The notes beneath the pieces were generated by a model. It made no database searches. It was not told where the DNA came from and saw nothing but the letters and a program-made list of their open reading frames with translations. A stretch of DNA of 21,514 nt from positions 1-21,514 of the forward strand of contig OUQQ01000292.1 in the NCBI GenBank assembly GCA_900404475.1, in the 5' to 3' direction. Source of the DNA: Spongospora subterranea. Lineage: Eukaryota > Endomyxa > Phytomyxea > Plasmodiophorida > Plasmodiophoridae. This document shows positions 1 through 9,517 of the stretch, one piece after another (position 1 is the first letter of the stretch; each line of letters begins with the position of its first letter). The translations under genes were made by a program, and so were the position numbers.

Positions 1-278
1 ATATATATATAAACGTCTTGTTCCTCGATTCTAAGGGACATGTGCAGTTTGTGTTTCGAATGATGATGATAAACCCTACAATAATTTGAGTTGCGGATGC
101 CAACCTTGGGCAATACAATCTTATGTGAGTGAGTCAACTCAGCCCATTCAATAAAACCGTTTTTCCTGAATTATTTTTATAATCTGATAGAAATTGGAGT
201 AAGTATTTAATAATAATTAATCGCTCGCTGGCATCATCAGCCGCTTAATATTTACGACCTCTGTCAAACCTGAACCCG
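1..278. other. AT-rich 5' flank of the tyrosinase gene
   Basis: No coding segment is visible here. The stretch opens with an AT dinucleotide run (1-11) and stays AT-rich up to the ATG at 279, as expected for an upstream region and 5' UTR. I see no clear TATA box or other named element that would fix the transcription start. Confidence 0.4.
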
Positions 279-1834
279 ATGGAGAAATCACCCTCGGTTC
301 GATTCCTATCCATGATGGCTGTGGCGGCGGTTCTGTTCGTCAACTTCGCCATTGGGGCACGCCAAGAGATCAACAGCCTCTCAGCCGACGATCTGCAGTT
401 GTTCCGGGACAACATGGCCAGAATACAGCAATCGGGGGAATTCATGGAGATTGCGATGGATCATGGGATTCCCAACGCGTATTGCCCTCACGGTTCCAAC
501 AAGTTCCTGATCTGGTATTGGAAACTCGGCTACGTTGGGGGGATTCGGTTGGGTCTGACGATGGTCGAACAGGCATAGGCGATTCCTGCAAAGAATGGAG
601 GTCGCGTTGAACTTTTCCTTACCGTACTGGGATTGGACCAAAGGCAACGGGATTCCCAAGGCGTTATCGGCCCGAACATATGTCAACGCTGCTGGACAAA
701 AAACCAAGAACCCGTTGTATTCGGGGCAAAAATACGGTACGAGATTGGCAATGTCACCAGACGAAATGGATTAATGGAACTGGATTAGGTGGTGGATCAA
801 CGGTTCGGCAACCGATCAGGGATTTCGGCCCGGGACAGCTATCTAATCAAGGTGCGTTTCGGGTGTGATAATGATCCAGTTTCTGATTCGGTGCTGATAT
901 ATTTGATGGTTTTACAGTGAACATGGCCATGTCCAAGACCGACTTCATCGAGTTCTCGAGCATCGTCGAGGGCGCTCATAACGATATCCATGGTGACATC
1001 GGTGGGGATATGAACACGCTCGATTTCTCATCGTATGATCCAGTATTCTGTGAGGATTTCAGAGGACCTTTCATTGACGTCTGCTAATTTTGGTGGGCGG
1101 TCGCTGATGGTTTAGGGCTCCACCATATGAACTGCGATCGAATCTGGTATCGATGGCAACGGCGGAACAAGTTCGCCATTTACCCGGACGACGCGCGCGA
1201 CGTGATGGCGGATTCCCTTGGGGAGTTCATGGGGGAAGCAATGATTGCCGACCTGTCGGGATGGACGTCGTCGTCGAATCCGCCTCTGGCCGATGGACAG
1301 CCGATCATGAACAAGAATGGCGAGCTGAGTACGAAGGAGACGCCGCCCGGCCAGAAACAGTTCACGGTTCTGGAAGACGATCACAAATCCGGGAACTTTT
1401 CCCATGGCCGCGTGAACACGTCGCTAACTTGGCCATTGGGCCATATGCACTCGATCCGCGCCCCGCTCCAGATCGAGGAGAACATCCCTGACGACAATAG
1501 CACGTGGACCGAATCGGACAGCCCATCCTATCGGGTCAGACCGCGAGTCGTCATGGCGCTATTGGACATGGCCTCCAGTCGGGAAGCCCTGCGGGTCGAG
1601 ATCCTGCTGAAAGGCGTGATGATCGCCTGGGTCAACGTATTCGGTATGGGAAAAAGCGGGATGAACTACACGATCGATAGACCGGTCGATATCACCCAAC
1701 CATATCACGATGTGCTCAAGGAATGCGAGTTGGGTCAGGTCAGGGATCATATCGTGTTCAACACGATCAACCTGACGACGGGGGCGATCACCAATACCGA
1801 GTATGACATTGGAATGGCACCGATGATGTTCTGA
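279..1834 (+). CDS. Secreted tyrosinase/hemocyanin-family type-3 copper protein, 5 exons
   Basis: Proteins of this family bind two copper ions through six histidines and oxidise phenols or catechols, or carry oxygen. Exons read as 279-514, 573-736, 789-851, 918-1049 and 1116-1834, with introns of 58, 52, 66 and 66 nt. Together they give an unbroken frame of 437 residues. An N-terminal hydrophobic stretch (about residues 10-26) looks like a signal peptide. The CuA site has His62, His71 (CPHGS) and His80 (IWHRR), and the last of these is created by the first splice. It is followed by the family motif LPYWDWT. The CuB site has His175 and His179 (AHNDIH), then DPVFWLHHMNCDR at 195-207, whose W codon is split by intron 4. 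The roughly 230-residue C-terminal part resembles the beta-rich domain that follows the copper core in such proteins. Secretion, and a role in pigment, wall cross-linking or phenol oxidation, are inferences. Tyrosinase versus catechol-oxidase activity cannot be told from sequence. Confidence 0.9.
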
Positions 1835-2034
1835 ACAAACACCACAATCCAGACAATTGCGAAACTGTAATAACTAAAGATTATTGGAATTTCTTGGCGA
1901 AAACAAAACTTCCCGAGATTGATAACAAATCATTTATTCTCCTATATATTATACCAGGAGGAGTGATTTATTCCTTGAATATTATTATTATTATTATTAT
2001 AGTTATATTTTAAAGGTGACGACGACGGTGATAA
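1835..2034. other. Convergent 3' flanks with ATT microsatellite
   Basis: This is the 200-bp gap between the convergent tyrosinase and kinase stop codons. It contains an ATT trinucleotide run at about 1979-2001. No AATAAA signal was found on the plus side. Nothing coding is seen. Confidence 0.5.
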
Positions 2035-4215
2035 TCAAGCGCCCATAACGGGCTCAGGTTGATACTGATCGATTAGATGTGCTAGGTCGGGACACGGCCA
2101 CGACCTAGCCATAGACGATGTCGCCGCCACAACCTGATCGGCTTTCGGTCGTAATGCAGGATCGGGCGACAGCATCGACATGATCAGCGACGATAGGGCC
2201 TGATTTGCCAACCACAATCAGCCATCAACCCAAGACACAAAACACAATATTCCAAACCGGGTCGCAAAACTCAAGATATCTCGATGCGCTAGTTCCATCA
2301 CGAAGCGAATGCCATGCTGGGCCAGTACTCGGCAGTTCCAGCTGTGCATGAAGCTCTAGAGCTAGTATTCCCAGCGAAAATAAATCAGCAGCGGCCGCCA
2401 TCTGAAGTCACTGTTTAGGGCTACCCCTGAAGATGGCGAAACAATTGTACAAACGCCGACCGTTTCCTCCCGTAGAGAATAGCCTCCTCTGAACAACTCT
2501 GGGGCAACATATCGGCTGTCGCCTTCATGTACATCCAGATCACTATCCTTCTCTAGTGGAAATCTTATGCACTAATACAGCCAATCAGATAGCAATGACG
2601 CAACGACAGCAAACACGAACCTGTCCAAAATCGGCAATCTTTAACAACCCGTAACTTGCAATCAGGATATTATCGGGTTTTATACTGAACATGAACAAGT
2701 TGAGCATATTACGATGAGCAGATGACAGTTGCGACTATTACTCGAGGTGGACAACGCCATGACTGTGAATATGGGATAAACCTTGCGCTATTTGCCACAT
2801 GCAGTTTATGATAAAACCTGTGATGATAATACAGTTAGTTGGGGGTTTTGAATGAAATTGCCGATTGGCGAAACTTACCGGTATTTAATACCGAACTGCC
2901 GTCATCGGACATATCAAAGAGAAAATCCGATAAACTCGACTTGCATAACTCCATTTGTATAAATAGATGACCTGCGACTGTTAAAGAGTGATGTCAAAAC
3001 CGCAGGATAATACAACTAACCTTGCTCTTGCCATGCCCTATGGTATTCAATGACGTGCTCGTTCAAAGGAATCCGCCTTAAAGCATGGACCTCTCTTAGA
3101 TAAGATTCCCTGTATCCAAATATGAATTCACAGATCATTCCCTAATCGAAAAAGAGCTAAACACCTGTCCTTTAGCCCTCTAAACGGCTTTTTGCTACGT
3201 TTCAAAGCATATGGACGATGGTCAACTCGGCTAATCGCCCTACACACCTGGAGAAGCAGCAACGTTCAGAACCAACACGGAAGTTGCAGTTGAGTCAAAC
3301 GTCGAACAGTAATTTTAGGCGCATTAGCGAAAAAAAAATACTCCTATGAAAACTCCTATTCACCTGATAGAAATGGCCGTCCCCGACTATTCGAAGATCG
3401 TAAAAATCCTTCATGAATAAATGCTTATGAAGATCCTGCATGGGCATAAATTCGTGATTAAATCGATATTTGGCTACGTTTCGGCATGGGGAGCGGGCAA
3501 CATACATGACCATAGTTCGACGTAGCGTCTAGTTGCATCTCCTCGTACAAGGAATTCAGGGCTGTGGACGACCAAAGTGCTGCACGATGACGAGGAACAG
3601 GCGTCACTGTGTGAACCGAGCGCTGCCTGGTTGCAGGAGAAACACACGTTGGACTCGGTACTGGTGAATGTGCTACGATCCTGGCACTAACCTGGCTAAT
3701 CGAGGAGTCTTCTTCTGCACCTTATCCTCATCAAACATTGTCAGGTCCGGAGTCATTGATTTGGCGATAATCTTCGTTTGAGAACAGGGCGTTTCGGGCG
3801 ACAACAAATTCGAGGATCGACGGATCCTTTGATGTTCAAGAGAAAGCCGCGGCCGTGCACGTATATGATCATCAGATTCCTTAGGAGTATTCTGGTCGAC
3901 CGGAGTAATAAATTCTACAAGGTGTTGAGTTGAAACCCGGTGACGTTCGATGAACACGAATCCTGTACCGATATCATCAAGGTGAGGTAAAGGAATGGAA
4001 TTCGGACGAGACCACGACGGTTGCTGGTCATCATCCTGAAAATTCAGACGCTGTGCACATCTATTGGCGTGCGCTAACGATGTTGGTACAATGATTGGGG
4101 ATGATAACGCAACACGCTTGCTGCCCGAGCCCATCAAGGAGAGTACCGGGGGCGGGCTCTCGGCCCATGGATGAAACCGCATAGCCGACAGGTTGGCGGC
4201 CTTGTCCATGACCAT
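2035..4215 (-). CDS. WEE1: Wee1/Myt1-family protein kinase, 11 exons
   Basis: Kinases of this family phosphorylate the inhibitory Tyr (or Thr/Tyr) pair of the cyclin-dependent kinase and delay mitosis. Exons, in transcription order: 4215-3692, 3626-3506, 3435-3364, 3247-3165, 3109-3021, 2971-2879, 2817-2742, 2684-2621, 2571-2461, 2401-2258 and 2199-2035. All junctions keep frame, giving about 513 residues. The first 200 or so residues are Ser/Pro-rich and look disordered, as in Wee1 N-termini. The kinase domain has the Gly loop VGDGHFYQV (232-240), Lys255 in YALKRSKKPF, the C-helix LREVHAL, QMELC, the catalytic loop HLDIKPDNI (Asp353), DFG (371-373) and GDSRYVAPE. HLDIKP in place of HRDLKP, the KRSKKP block, and the late LP..GPAWHSLRDG and SPDPALRP blocks are Wee1/Myt1 signatures. 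No membrane segment was seen after the kinase domain, which favours Wee1 over Myt1. The ATG is the first of two (4215, 4209), and the 5' end is the least certain part. Confidence 0.88.
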
Positions 4216-4821
4216 AAGAGGTGGCGGGCAATTGCCAATTGCAGACCGGCAGGGGATGTGGACTGGAACCTGGGCCCACTGCCACAGATGAGCACGGGAC
4301 GGGACTGGCCACGAGGGACGCGATGCGTCTGTGACGGGTTATGGTCGGGGGAATGTGGGCCGGGGCCTGATGGAGTTGGGCGGGCAACGTGTTGATGGCG
4401 GGGCGCAGGCAGGACAGGCACCGGCTGAGCTGTGTGAGATGATTGTGTCGAGATGGGAAGGGGGGGGAGGGCGTGCCTCCTCTACTAAATGCACAATCGT
4501 GCACTTAATGCGCGCATTTTCAAACATAGTGCGCGCATTAATCACGGTCACTCGCATTTTCCGATTGGGGTCAGGTACACACCGGTGGACTCGTGTACAC
4601 TGTCAGTGTGACCGTTTCTGTCGTTGAATTTCAAGTGATGAATGATATCTGCCAAGGATTTGTGAGAAGGGATGGCGATTTTGGCCTTGGCGGGTTATCG
4701 CAACGATATTTCATATAAATTATATACCTTATTTTTCAAAAAAACCGATGTAAATTATTTCGACGCAGATGACCTTTCTTTTGTCGAGCAGGCCAATCAG
4801 GGCGACGATGCTAGGAGTAGA
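4216..4821. promoter_or_regulatory. Upstream region of the Wee1-like gene
   Basis: A 600-bp GC-rich then AT-rich stretch lies upstream of the kinase ATG. Overlapping open frames on both strands at 4134-4557 are low-complexity (Pro/Ser/Gly-rich) and look like compositional artefacts, although an extra 5' exon of the kinase cannot be excluded. It contains a G8 run near 4460, the imperfect palindrome TGCACAATCGTGCA (4490-4503), and an inverted repeat at 4505-4541 described separately. No gene is supported. Confidence 0.35.
4505..4541. repeat. Perfect 12-bp inverted repeat upstream of the kinase
   Basis: TTAATGCGCGCA (4505-4516) and TGCGCGCATTAA (4530-4541) are exact reverse complements separated by 13 nt. 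Each arm holds the palindromic core TGCGCGCA, so the core occurs twice. It lies about 290 bp upstream of the kinase ATG. It could be a dimeric transcription-factor site or a hairpin; the function is not known. Confidence 0.6.
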
Positions 4822-5005
4822 TCATGTTGGGATCTGGTTCATATCCCCGTCCTTGGATTTGGGAGCCACGGTTTTGCTGTTGCCATATTCGCCATTGGCA
4901 ATTTGAACAAGGGATCCCGGACCTTAGGTGCGCATAATGAAATTACGGTGCGCACCAGCCAAGAGCAATGCTGTGAAGCATACCTCTGACCCAAAAACCA
5001 GACAT
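4822..5005 (-). CDS. Possible 40-residue spliced ORF, unknown
   Basis: This is a tentative small gene. Exon 5005-4984 (ATG in GCCGCATGT) joins exon 4922-4822 across a 61-nt putative intron with donor GTATGC and acceptor CCTAAG, the typical intron size in this window. The product is a hydrophilic 40-residue peptide that ends Asn-Gln-Ile-Pro-Thr. The sequence looks protein-like but I do not recognise it. A 105-codon open frame on the opposite strand (4672-4989) covers the same bases, and at most one of the two is likely real. It may equally be neither. Confidence 0.2.
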
Positions 5006-5935
5006 GCGGCGACCATGGTACAGTATCCTACTGCCGCCACATAAATTAACAATATCTGTAGTCTTACAATAATAATTGCTATGTTCTAGAGATTACAATG
5101 CTCACATGTTATTTCTAACTCCTAATCTAACTTAACCATCAATGCAAGTGCTGGATATGTCGGAATAAGGCAACGGTTGCGATTGCTTGGTCTGTTGTAT
5201 TTAATTCGTTTGGTTTTGCTCACCGTAAGAACGTTCCCTACCGTTCCTGGCGAACTATGACCATATGGCTCGTGTCGTTATGATGCTTGTTGTGCGTCGA
5301 TAGGAGTTGACCCGTTCTTCCTTTATCAACATCTTCCAGCCTTTTTGATCTACAGTTAGATCATTCGAATGCAACTCTCTCTCTCTCTCTTTCAGCTCAC
5401 TTTCCCAATCCATTTCTTAGTGTGTACTGTACTCGATTTTCGTCGGTGGGGAAACGTTAGATTTGTCTTGTTTGCTTTTGCGACAGGAAGATATTTATAT
5501 ACAGGATAGGCAACGTGGTCATGCGTGCTCAGTTGGTCATCATGTGCACTGTACAGTGAAAATTGCCACAGTCACGTGAGTACAAATAAGACGGCTACCC
5601 GGTAGTGTGGCAGTGGGAGAGGGAGGAGCCTACTGTGTACTGGTGAATTCCTGCCACCTGTGCGTTCTGAAAGGGGAACCCGCCAAGTCTATTTGTAACA
5701 GGAGGAGCCGTGTTTCAGGACCAAAAAGGGCATGCCGAGTGCCTGTTTGGGCGACAAATGAGTGATCCAGTGACTGGACCCAGGGAGGCCCACAACACCG
5801 TTTCCAAATTAGGGGTACGGGGTGCCTCATGTCCCGCTGATCTCGGAGATCTCCACTCGTCCACAGGCCGACAGAGTCAAAAGGCCAGTTCCTATATACG
5901 GTGTCATTGGACTGTCACTTCACCTCAAATCACCA
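5006..5935. promoter_or_regulatory. Non-coding upstream region of the surface-protein gene
   Basis: About 930 bp contains no convincing exon; the open frames at 5630-6006 are out of frame with the gene that follows. Visible elements are a (CT)8 tract at 5375-5391, a TATA-like stretch TATTTATATA at 5492-5501, a perfect 12-bp palindrome CACTGTACAGTG at 5547-5558, and a CACGTG E-box at 5573-5578. The cluster at 5490-5580 lies 350-450 bp upstream of the ATG and is the best promoter candidate. In-frame codons from 5822 to 5935 precede the ATG at 5936, but the signal-peptide-like sequence begins right after that ATG. Confidence 0.35.
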
Positions 5936-7680
5936 ATGATGGTCTCTTCGGATCGATCAGCATGGCTGATTGCGACCATGTTCATGAGTATCGTCTATGG
6001 CGCTAGCGGCGCCACGAACGCGTCGCCCAACGAGGGTTTAGGGTTAGGCATTGCAATCGACCGCCCAGCCAGCCCTACCGGGGTCATTCCCACCTCTCCG
6101 ACTGAGGTAGGCACTGCAGTCGAACGCCCTTTCGGTGGCATGTCCACCGGCTCGCCTGGGTTATTAGACGTTTTAACCCAACCCAATACTGGTAATACAC
6201 GTTGTCTATTCTTTGGGATTGGAATTCGCTGAACGCGACAATATTACATCTATTCTGTGTTTGATGTTCAAAGTATGGAGTTTAGGCAATCGTATTTTCT
6301 TATTTCCCTAATACAGAACCACCGTTAGTACGGCGGACGAGGAGTTCTCGTGGGATGTTGGTAGGGACTGATGTTGAATTTATCAGTCGGAATGTAAGTC
6401 TGGCATAGTGTGACATCCATTTCCAATACCATCTGACACGCAAACGATCGAATAGGTTAGAACCCAATCAGGCTTGAATCGCCAGCTATCTACCAGAGGC
6501 CTCCCTCCCAATGATGCCCCGGATCAAGACAATACACCTGGTATTGACGCCACTTTGTTGGGGTGTTGTTAATTGAAGTCAGTACAGCAGATACAGGTTC
6601 GAACCGTCCTGAACCAACGGTTGATGACCCAGCACCTGAGCTATCAAGTGTTGGTGACCAAACATCGGAGCCGTCAAGTGTTGAAGCGTTGCAGGGTTCG
6701 TCTGATCCGGAGCTCCGGGATGATTCAACAATGGGGCTAGTTCAGAATGATGATAACGGCAGTGTTGGTGATGAACCAGCGTCTCAAGACACACTGATGG
6801 GAGCAAATTTAGACCCTGTCAGTGGGGATGAATTGACAACAGGACACGTTCAGATTGGTGTGGACGTCAGCTTTGGAGATGGCAGAGATTGTCGGGAGAC
6901 TCTGCTGGAATCACATTTAGAACAATCAACAACAGGACAGGTTCAGAGCGGAGTGGCAAGCATTTCTGGCGACGAAAAAAAAGATTCACGAGATACAGGA
7001 TCAGAAGCAGGTTCTGACAGTGGAAATCAATCAACGCCGGAACTGGTTGAGATTCATGTGAACGGTGAGGACAGAGACTCTCGAGATGCAGAATCGAGTT
7101 CAGAAGTTACCAGTGGAGATCTTTCAACAACGGTGCAGGGTCAGAATGATGTCGTGGGCAGTTTTGATGAGGAAAGGAACTCTCTAGGTACACTGGTCGG
7201 ACGAAATCCAGAACCTGCCAGTCAGGATACGACGGTCGAGTCGTCAGATGGGTTTGATGGATCGCCAGACCAGGCGCTGGAAGGTGATGATGCCAAGGAA
7301 ATGGCTACAGGCTCAGACAATCTGATTAGGCAAAAAGTCCAGCGAAAAGTTTCTGCATCTCAAGGTTATACTCTCGAAATTTTGTCTCCATGATGTGAAC
7401 TCATTTTGTCTTTGCAGAAACCATCCCGGTGGTAATCGAGTCCAATGACAAAGGCAAATCAAAGCTAATCTTGATATTAGTGGCCCTGTCTAGCACATTC
7501 CTTCTAGTGGTCGCCGTATACATGTACTTTCGACAACGCCTCAGGTTCAATAAGCTGTCGCCTGCTCACATCCTAGCCGAGATGGAAGTGGGAGAACGAT
7601 GTGATTCGATAGGTCAAGAGGACCAGGATCAAAACCCATACTCGACCGCGATTCAAATGCGGGCTTCTAAGGGAGTTTAA
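5936..7680 (+). CDS. Single-pass membrane protein with acidic, repetitive Ser/Thr-rich ectodomain, 5 exons
   Basis: I read exons 5936-6191, 6317-6393, 6456-6540, 6597-7364 and 7418-7680, with introns of 125, 62, 56 and 53 nt, giving about 482 residues. The fourth acceptor could also be 6578, 6587 or 6590 with frame kept. A hydrophobic N-terminus shortly after the tandem ATGs (5936, 5939) looks like a signal peptide. The long fourth exon encodes a Ser/Thr/Asp/Glu/Gln-rich region of about 256 residues. It holds roughly five degenerate 32-36-residue repeats, with a D-x-S/T-T core, a V-Q core and a following S-R/Q-D/E-T. The last exon begins with a short linker, then a transmembrane helix (LILILVALSSTFLLVVAVYMY) and a 50-residue basic-then-acidic tail ending at 7680. 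The topology is therefore type I, with a mucin- or stalk-like exterior. No enzymatic or adhesion domain is recognised. An adhesin, coat protein or mucin-like sensor is possible, but the function is unknown. Confidence 0.75.
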
Positions 7681-7789
7681 CTGTGAAGACAATTATTACA
7701 TTTTCATCATCGTTTGAGAATCCGACTTTTTTCACGACTGATCAATTTTTCATATTTGAACTACGTTGAGAAGGAGTCGCACGAAGAGG

Positions 7790-8152
7790 CTAACGAGCTG
7801 AAGCGGTGTAGTCATAACACCCTGATATGTGGATTGAGTTATTATGTATTGCCCTTGACGGATTCAACTGAAAAATTCTACCGGTCGCAACAGCTGAGCA
7901 AATGTTTCTCCATGCACCCGAACCATCAGTCCGGGCGACCAGAATACACTTGAGCACATGATCTCCTTGAAACTCAGCGTGTCTCGGAAATGTATAGGCC
8001 GCACTAGTATTAGTCACGTCCCTGATTGCAGTTCCTTCGAGCGATGTTGTTCCTTCTGTGTCAGATATTTCGAGGCATTTCTGTCGTCTGCTCCGGACAA
8101 GGACTTGATCATATGCTGTGCCTGCGCGAGGCACTGGCGTGTAGAGAGACAT
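7790..8152 (-). CDS. Hypothetical 120-residue ORF, doubtful
   Basis: This is a single ATG-started frame in the gap after the membrane-protein gene. The predicted product has mixed composition with no signal peptide, membrane helix or motif I recognise. Open frames also exist on the other strand (7714-7953 and 7958-8206), so open reading alone is weak support. It is listed because it is the longest frame in the gap and would converge with the upstream gene, as the other genes here tend to do. Confidence 0.22.
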   Translation of the reverse strand: MSLYTPVPRAGTAYDQVLVRSRRQKCLEISDTEGTTSLEGTAIRDVTNTSAAYTFPRHAEFQGDHVLKCILVARTDGSGAWRNICSAVATGRIFQLNPSRAIHNNSIHISGCYDYTASAR

Positions 8153-8215
8153 AAGGACGTCTTATATCATAATAATTTGTTCAGTTTGTTGAGTAACGCC
8201 CGCTGAAATACTTGA

Positions 8216-8410
8216 TCATTGTTATATCCTATGTTAACACAATGAGTAGATTAGTGTTTGATTCGTTGATGATGGAGCATCGCATATTCGTTGATGATGG
8301 AGCATCGCATATTCGTTGATGTGCTGAATGTTGAGCTCTTCTCTGATTGCTAATTCAAATCAAACACTATTCTACTCGCTGTGTTAACCTACCGTAGGAT
8401 ATGACAATGA
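8216..8410. mobile_element. Fold-back, MITE-like element, about 195 bp
   Basis: The arm 8216-8264 and the reverse complement of 8356-8410 align over about 50 bp. They share TCATTG, ATATCCTA, GTTAACACA, GAGTAGA and TAGTGTTTGATT, differing by a few substitutions and a short gap. Between the arms lie two exact 25-bp tandem copies (8261-8285 and 8286-8310) and an 11-bp partial third (8311-8321) beginning ATTCGTTGATG. There is no coding capacity. Small size, long terminal inverted repeats and no ORF fit a non-autonomous DNA transposon or fold-back element. I could not see a clear target-site duplication, so mobility is an inference. Confidence 0.6.
8261..8321. repeat. 25-bp tandem repeat, 2.4 copies
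   Basis: Two identical 25-bp units and a partial third sit in the loop of the fold-back element. The first unit overlaps the inner end of the left arm by about 4 bp, so the repeat may have grown from the arm sequence. Confidence 0.9.
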
Positions 8411-8860
8411 AGTCGTTATCACTGACTATCTGAATTCCACCCATTGTCAACTGCCAGATCCTCTCGCTTGGAATTACGAATACGAAGCAGGGGCGATAGA
8501 GCTGAGCAAATCGAGACGAAGAAAAGTAGGAGCAAGACATCGCGACCCATTCTGTGCCTCTGACACTGTGGGCGCTGATCAACAGTCGATGCCAGTAAAT
8601 CCTGACGTTGGTTCAATTAGTGTATCACCTAGAGAGTTCTGCCTTCACAACAGCAGCAATTTCCAGCACAGGTCAACCACCAACAGGATCTCGTTCGGCT
8701 TCAGCTCGCTGAACAGTAGTTAATCCTCCAAACCCCAAACGAGTAAAACCAGACAGATTCAGACGCAACATCTGGTCAACGCGCTGCACATAGCGTGCTG
8801 GCCGTCCTCCTGTCGCTAAATGTAACCAAAAGAGAGCGTGACGCCGTGACCTGATTTTGG
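8411..8860. other. No supported gene
   Basis: Between the fold-back element and the minisatellite I see only short overlapping frames on the minus strand (8367-8616 and 8673-8894), with no recognisable motif. The latter runs into the minisatellite. Nothing here can be supported as a gene. Confidence 0.4.
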
Positions 8861-9153
8861 TGCCGTGGTGGCGCAGGGTGGCGCACACCCACATGACACG
8901 ACATGATGCAGTTCAGTCAACTGTGACGCTGTTGTGCCGTGGTGGCGCAGGGTGGCGCACACCCACAGGACACGACATGATGCAGTTCAGTCAACTGTGA
9001 CGCTGTTGTGCCGTGGTGGCGCAGGGTGGCGCACACCCACAGGACACGACATGATGCAGTTCAGTCAACTGTGACGCTGTTGTGCCGTGGTGGCGCAGGG
9101 TGGCGCACACCCACAGGACACGACATGATGCAGTTCAGTCAACTGTGACGCTG
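8861..9153. repeat. 74-bp minisatellite, about 4 copies
   Basis: Units start at 8861, 8935, 9009 and 9083, each with TGCCGTGGTGGCGCAGG, and the period is exactly 74 bp. Copies 2-4 are nearly identical. Copy 1 differs at the ACATGACAC/ACAGGACAC position, and the last copy stops after GTGACGCTG. Each unit contains two GGTGGCGCA boxes 11 bp apart and an AGTCAACTGTGACGC segment. No spacers are present, so this is not a CRISPR array. Confidence 0.95.
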
Positions 9154-9169
9154 CGTCTGCGTCACAGTT
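9141..9169. repeat. Perfect 11-bp hairpin at minisatellite edge
   Basis: AACTGTGACGC (9141-9151) and GCGTCACAGTT (9159-9169) are exact reverse complements around a 7-nt loop. The left arm is the last piece of the final minisatellite copy, and the right arm is unique flanking sequence. Confidence 0.8.
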
Positions 9170-9517
9170 GTGGATCTCCGCTAAACCTTTTCATGTTCCT
9201 CGTTGGACGACCCGGTTTTGTGGCCTCGTCTGAAAGGATTGTCGCCACACTGGCTTGCCAACAGTCGTTTAAGTTTGTATTCACGCCCAACACGTGTCGT
9301 TGATACCTTTCGGTACTATTTATCGATGGTGTTTGATTCCCTTTCTCTCTATTTTCGCCATTCATTACACTACCTTCCTTTATTCATGTATATCGGTTCT
9401 CTGCTTGCACTCTCAAATTTCGCTCTCTTGGCGGATTGATCGGATTTCAGCAAAATGAGGCCAAACGAATCCGGCTGCTGCAATGGTTGAACAACTCCCG
9501 GTGTAGAGGGACTGACG
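9170..9517. other. No supported gene
   Basis: This is a pyrimidine-rich stretch (9310-9430) with several C/T blocks. Short frames run on both strands without recognisable content. It could be the 5' region of the putative gene starting near 9518. Confidence 0.35.

Noticed and set aside
736..790. Apparent frameshift making the tyrosinase a pseudogene
   Set aside because: A 52-nt GT-AG intron at 737-788 restores the frame and matches the other introns of this gene.
4061..4504. Minus-strand ORF of 147 codons overlapping the kinase N-terminus
   Set aside because: Out of frame with the kinase exon, Pro/Ser-rich and without motifs; a compositional artefact.
4672..4989. Plus-strand ORF of 105 codons
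   Set aside because: No motif or upstream signal, and the opposite strand offers an equally good spliced alternative.
6034..6048. Telomere-like GGGTTTAGGGTTAGG
   Set aside because: A single short occurrence inside a coding exon, where it encodes Gly-Leu-Gly-Leu-Gly; no tandem array.
6595..6606. GGTTCGAACC palindrome, also B-box-like
   Set aside because: Lies at the start of the long exon of the membrane protein; no tRNA fold nearby.
8861..9153. CRISPR-like direct repeats
   Set aside because: Units abut with no spacers and the host is a eukaryote; it is a minisatellite.
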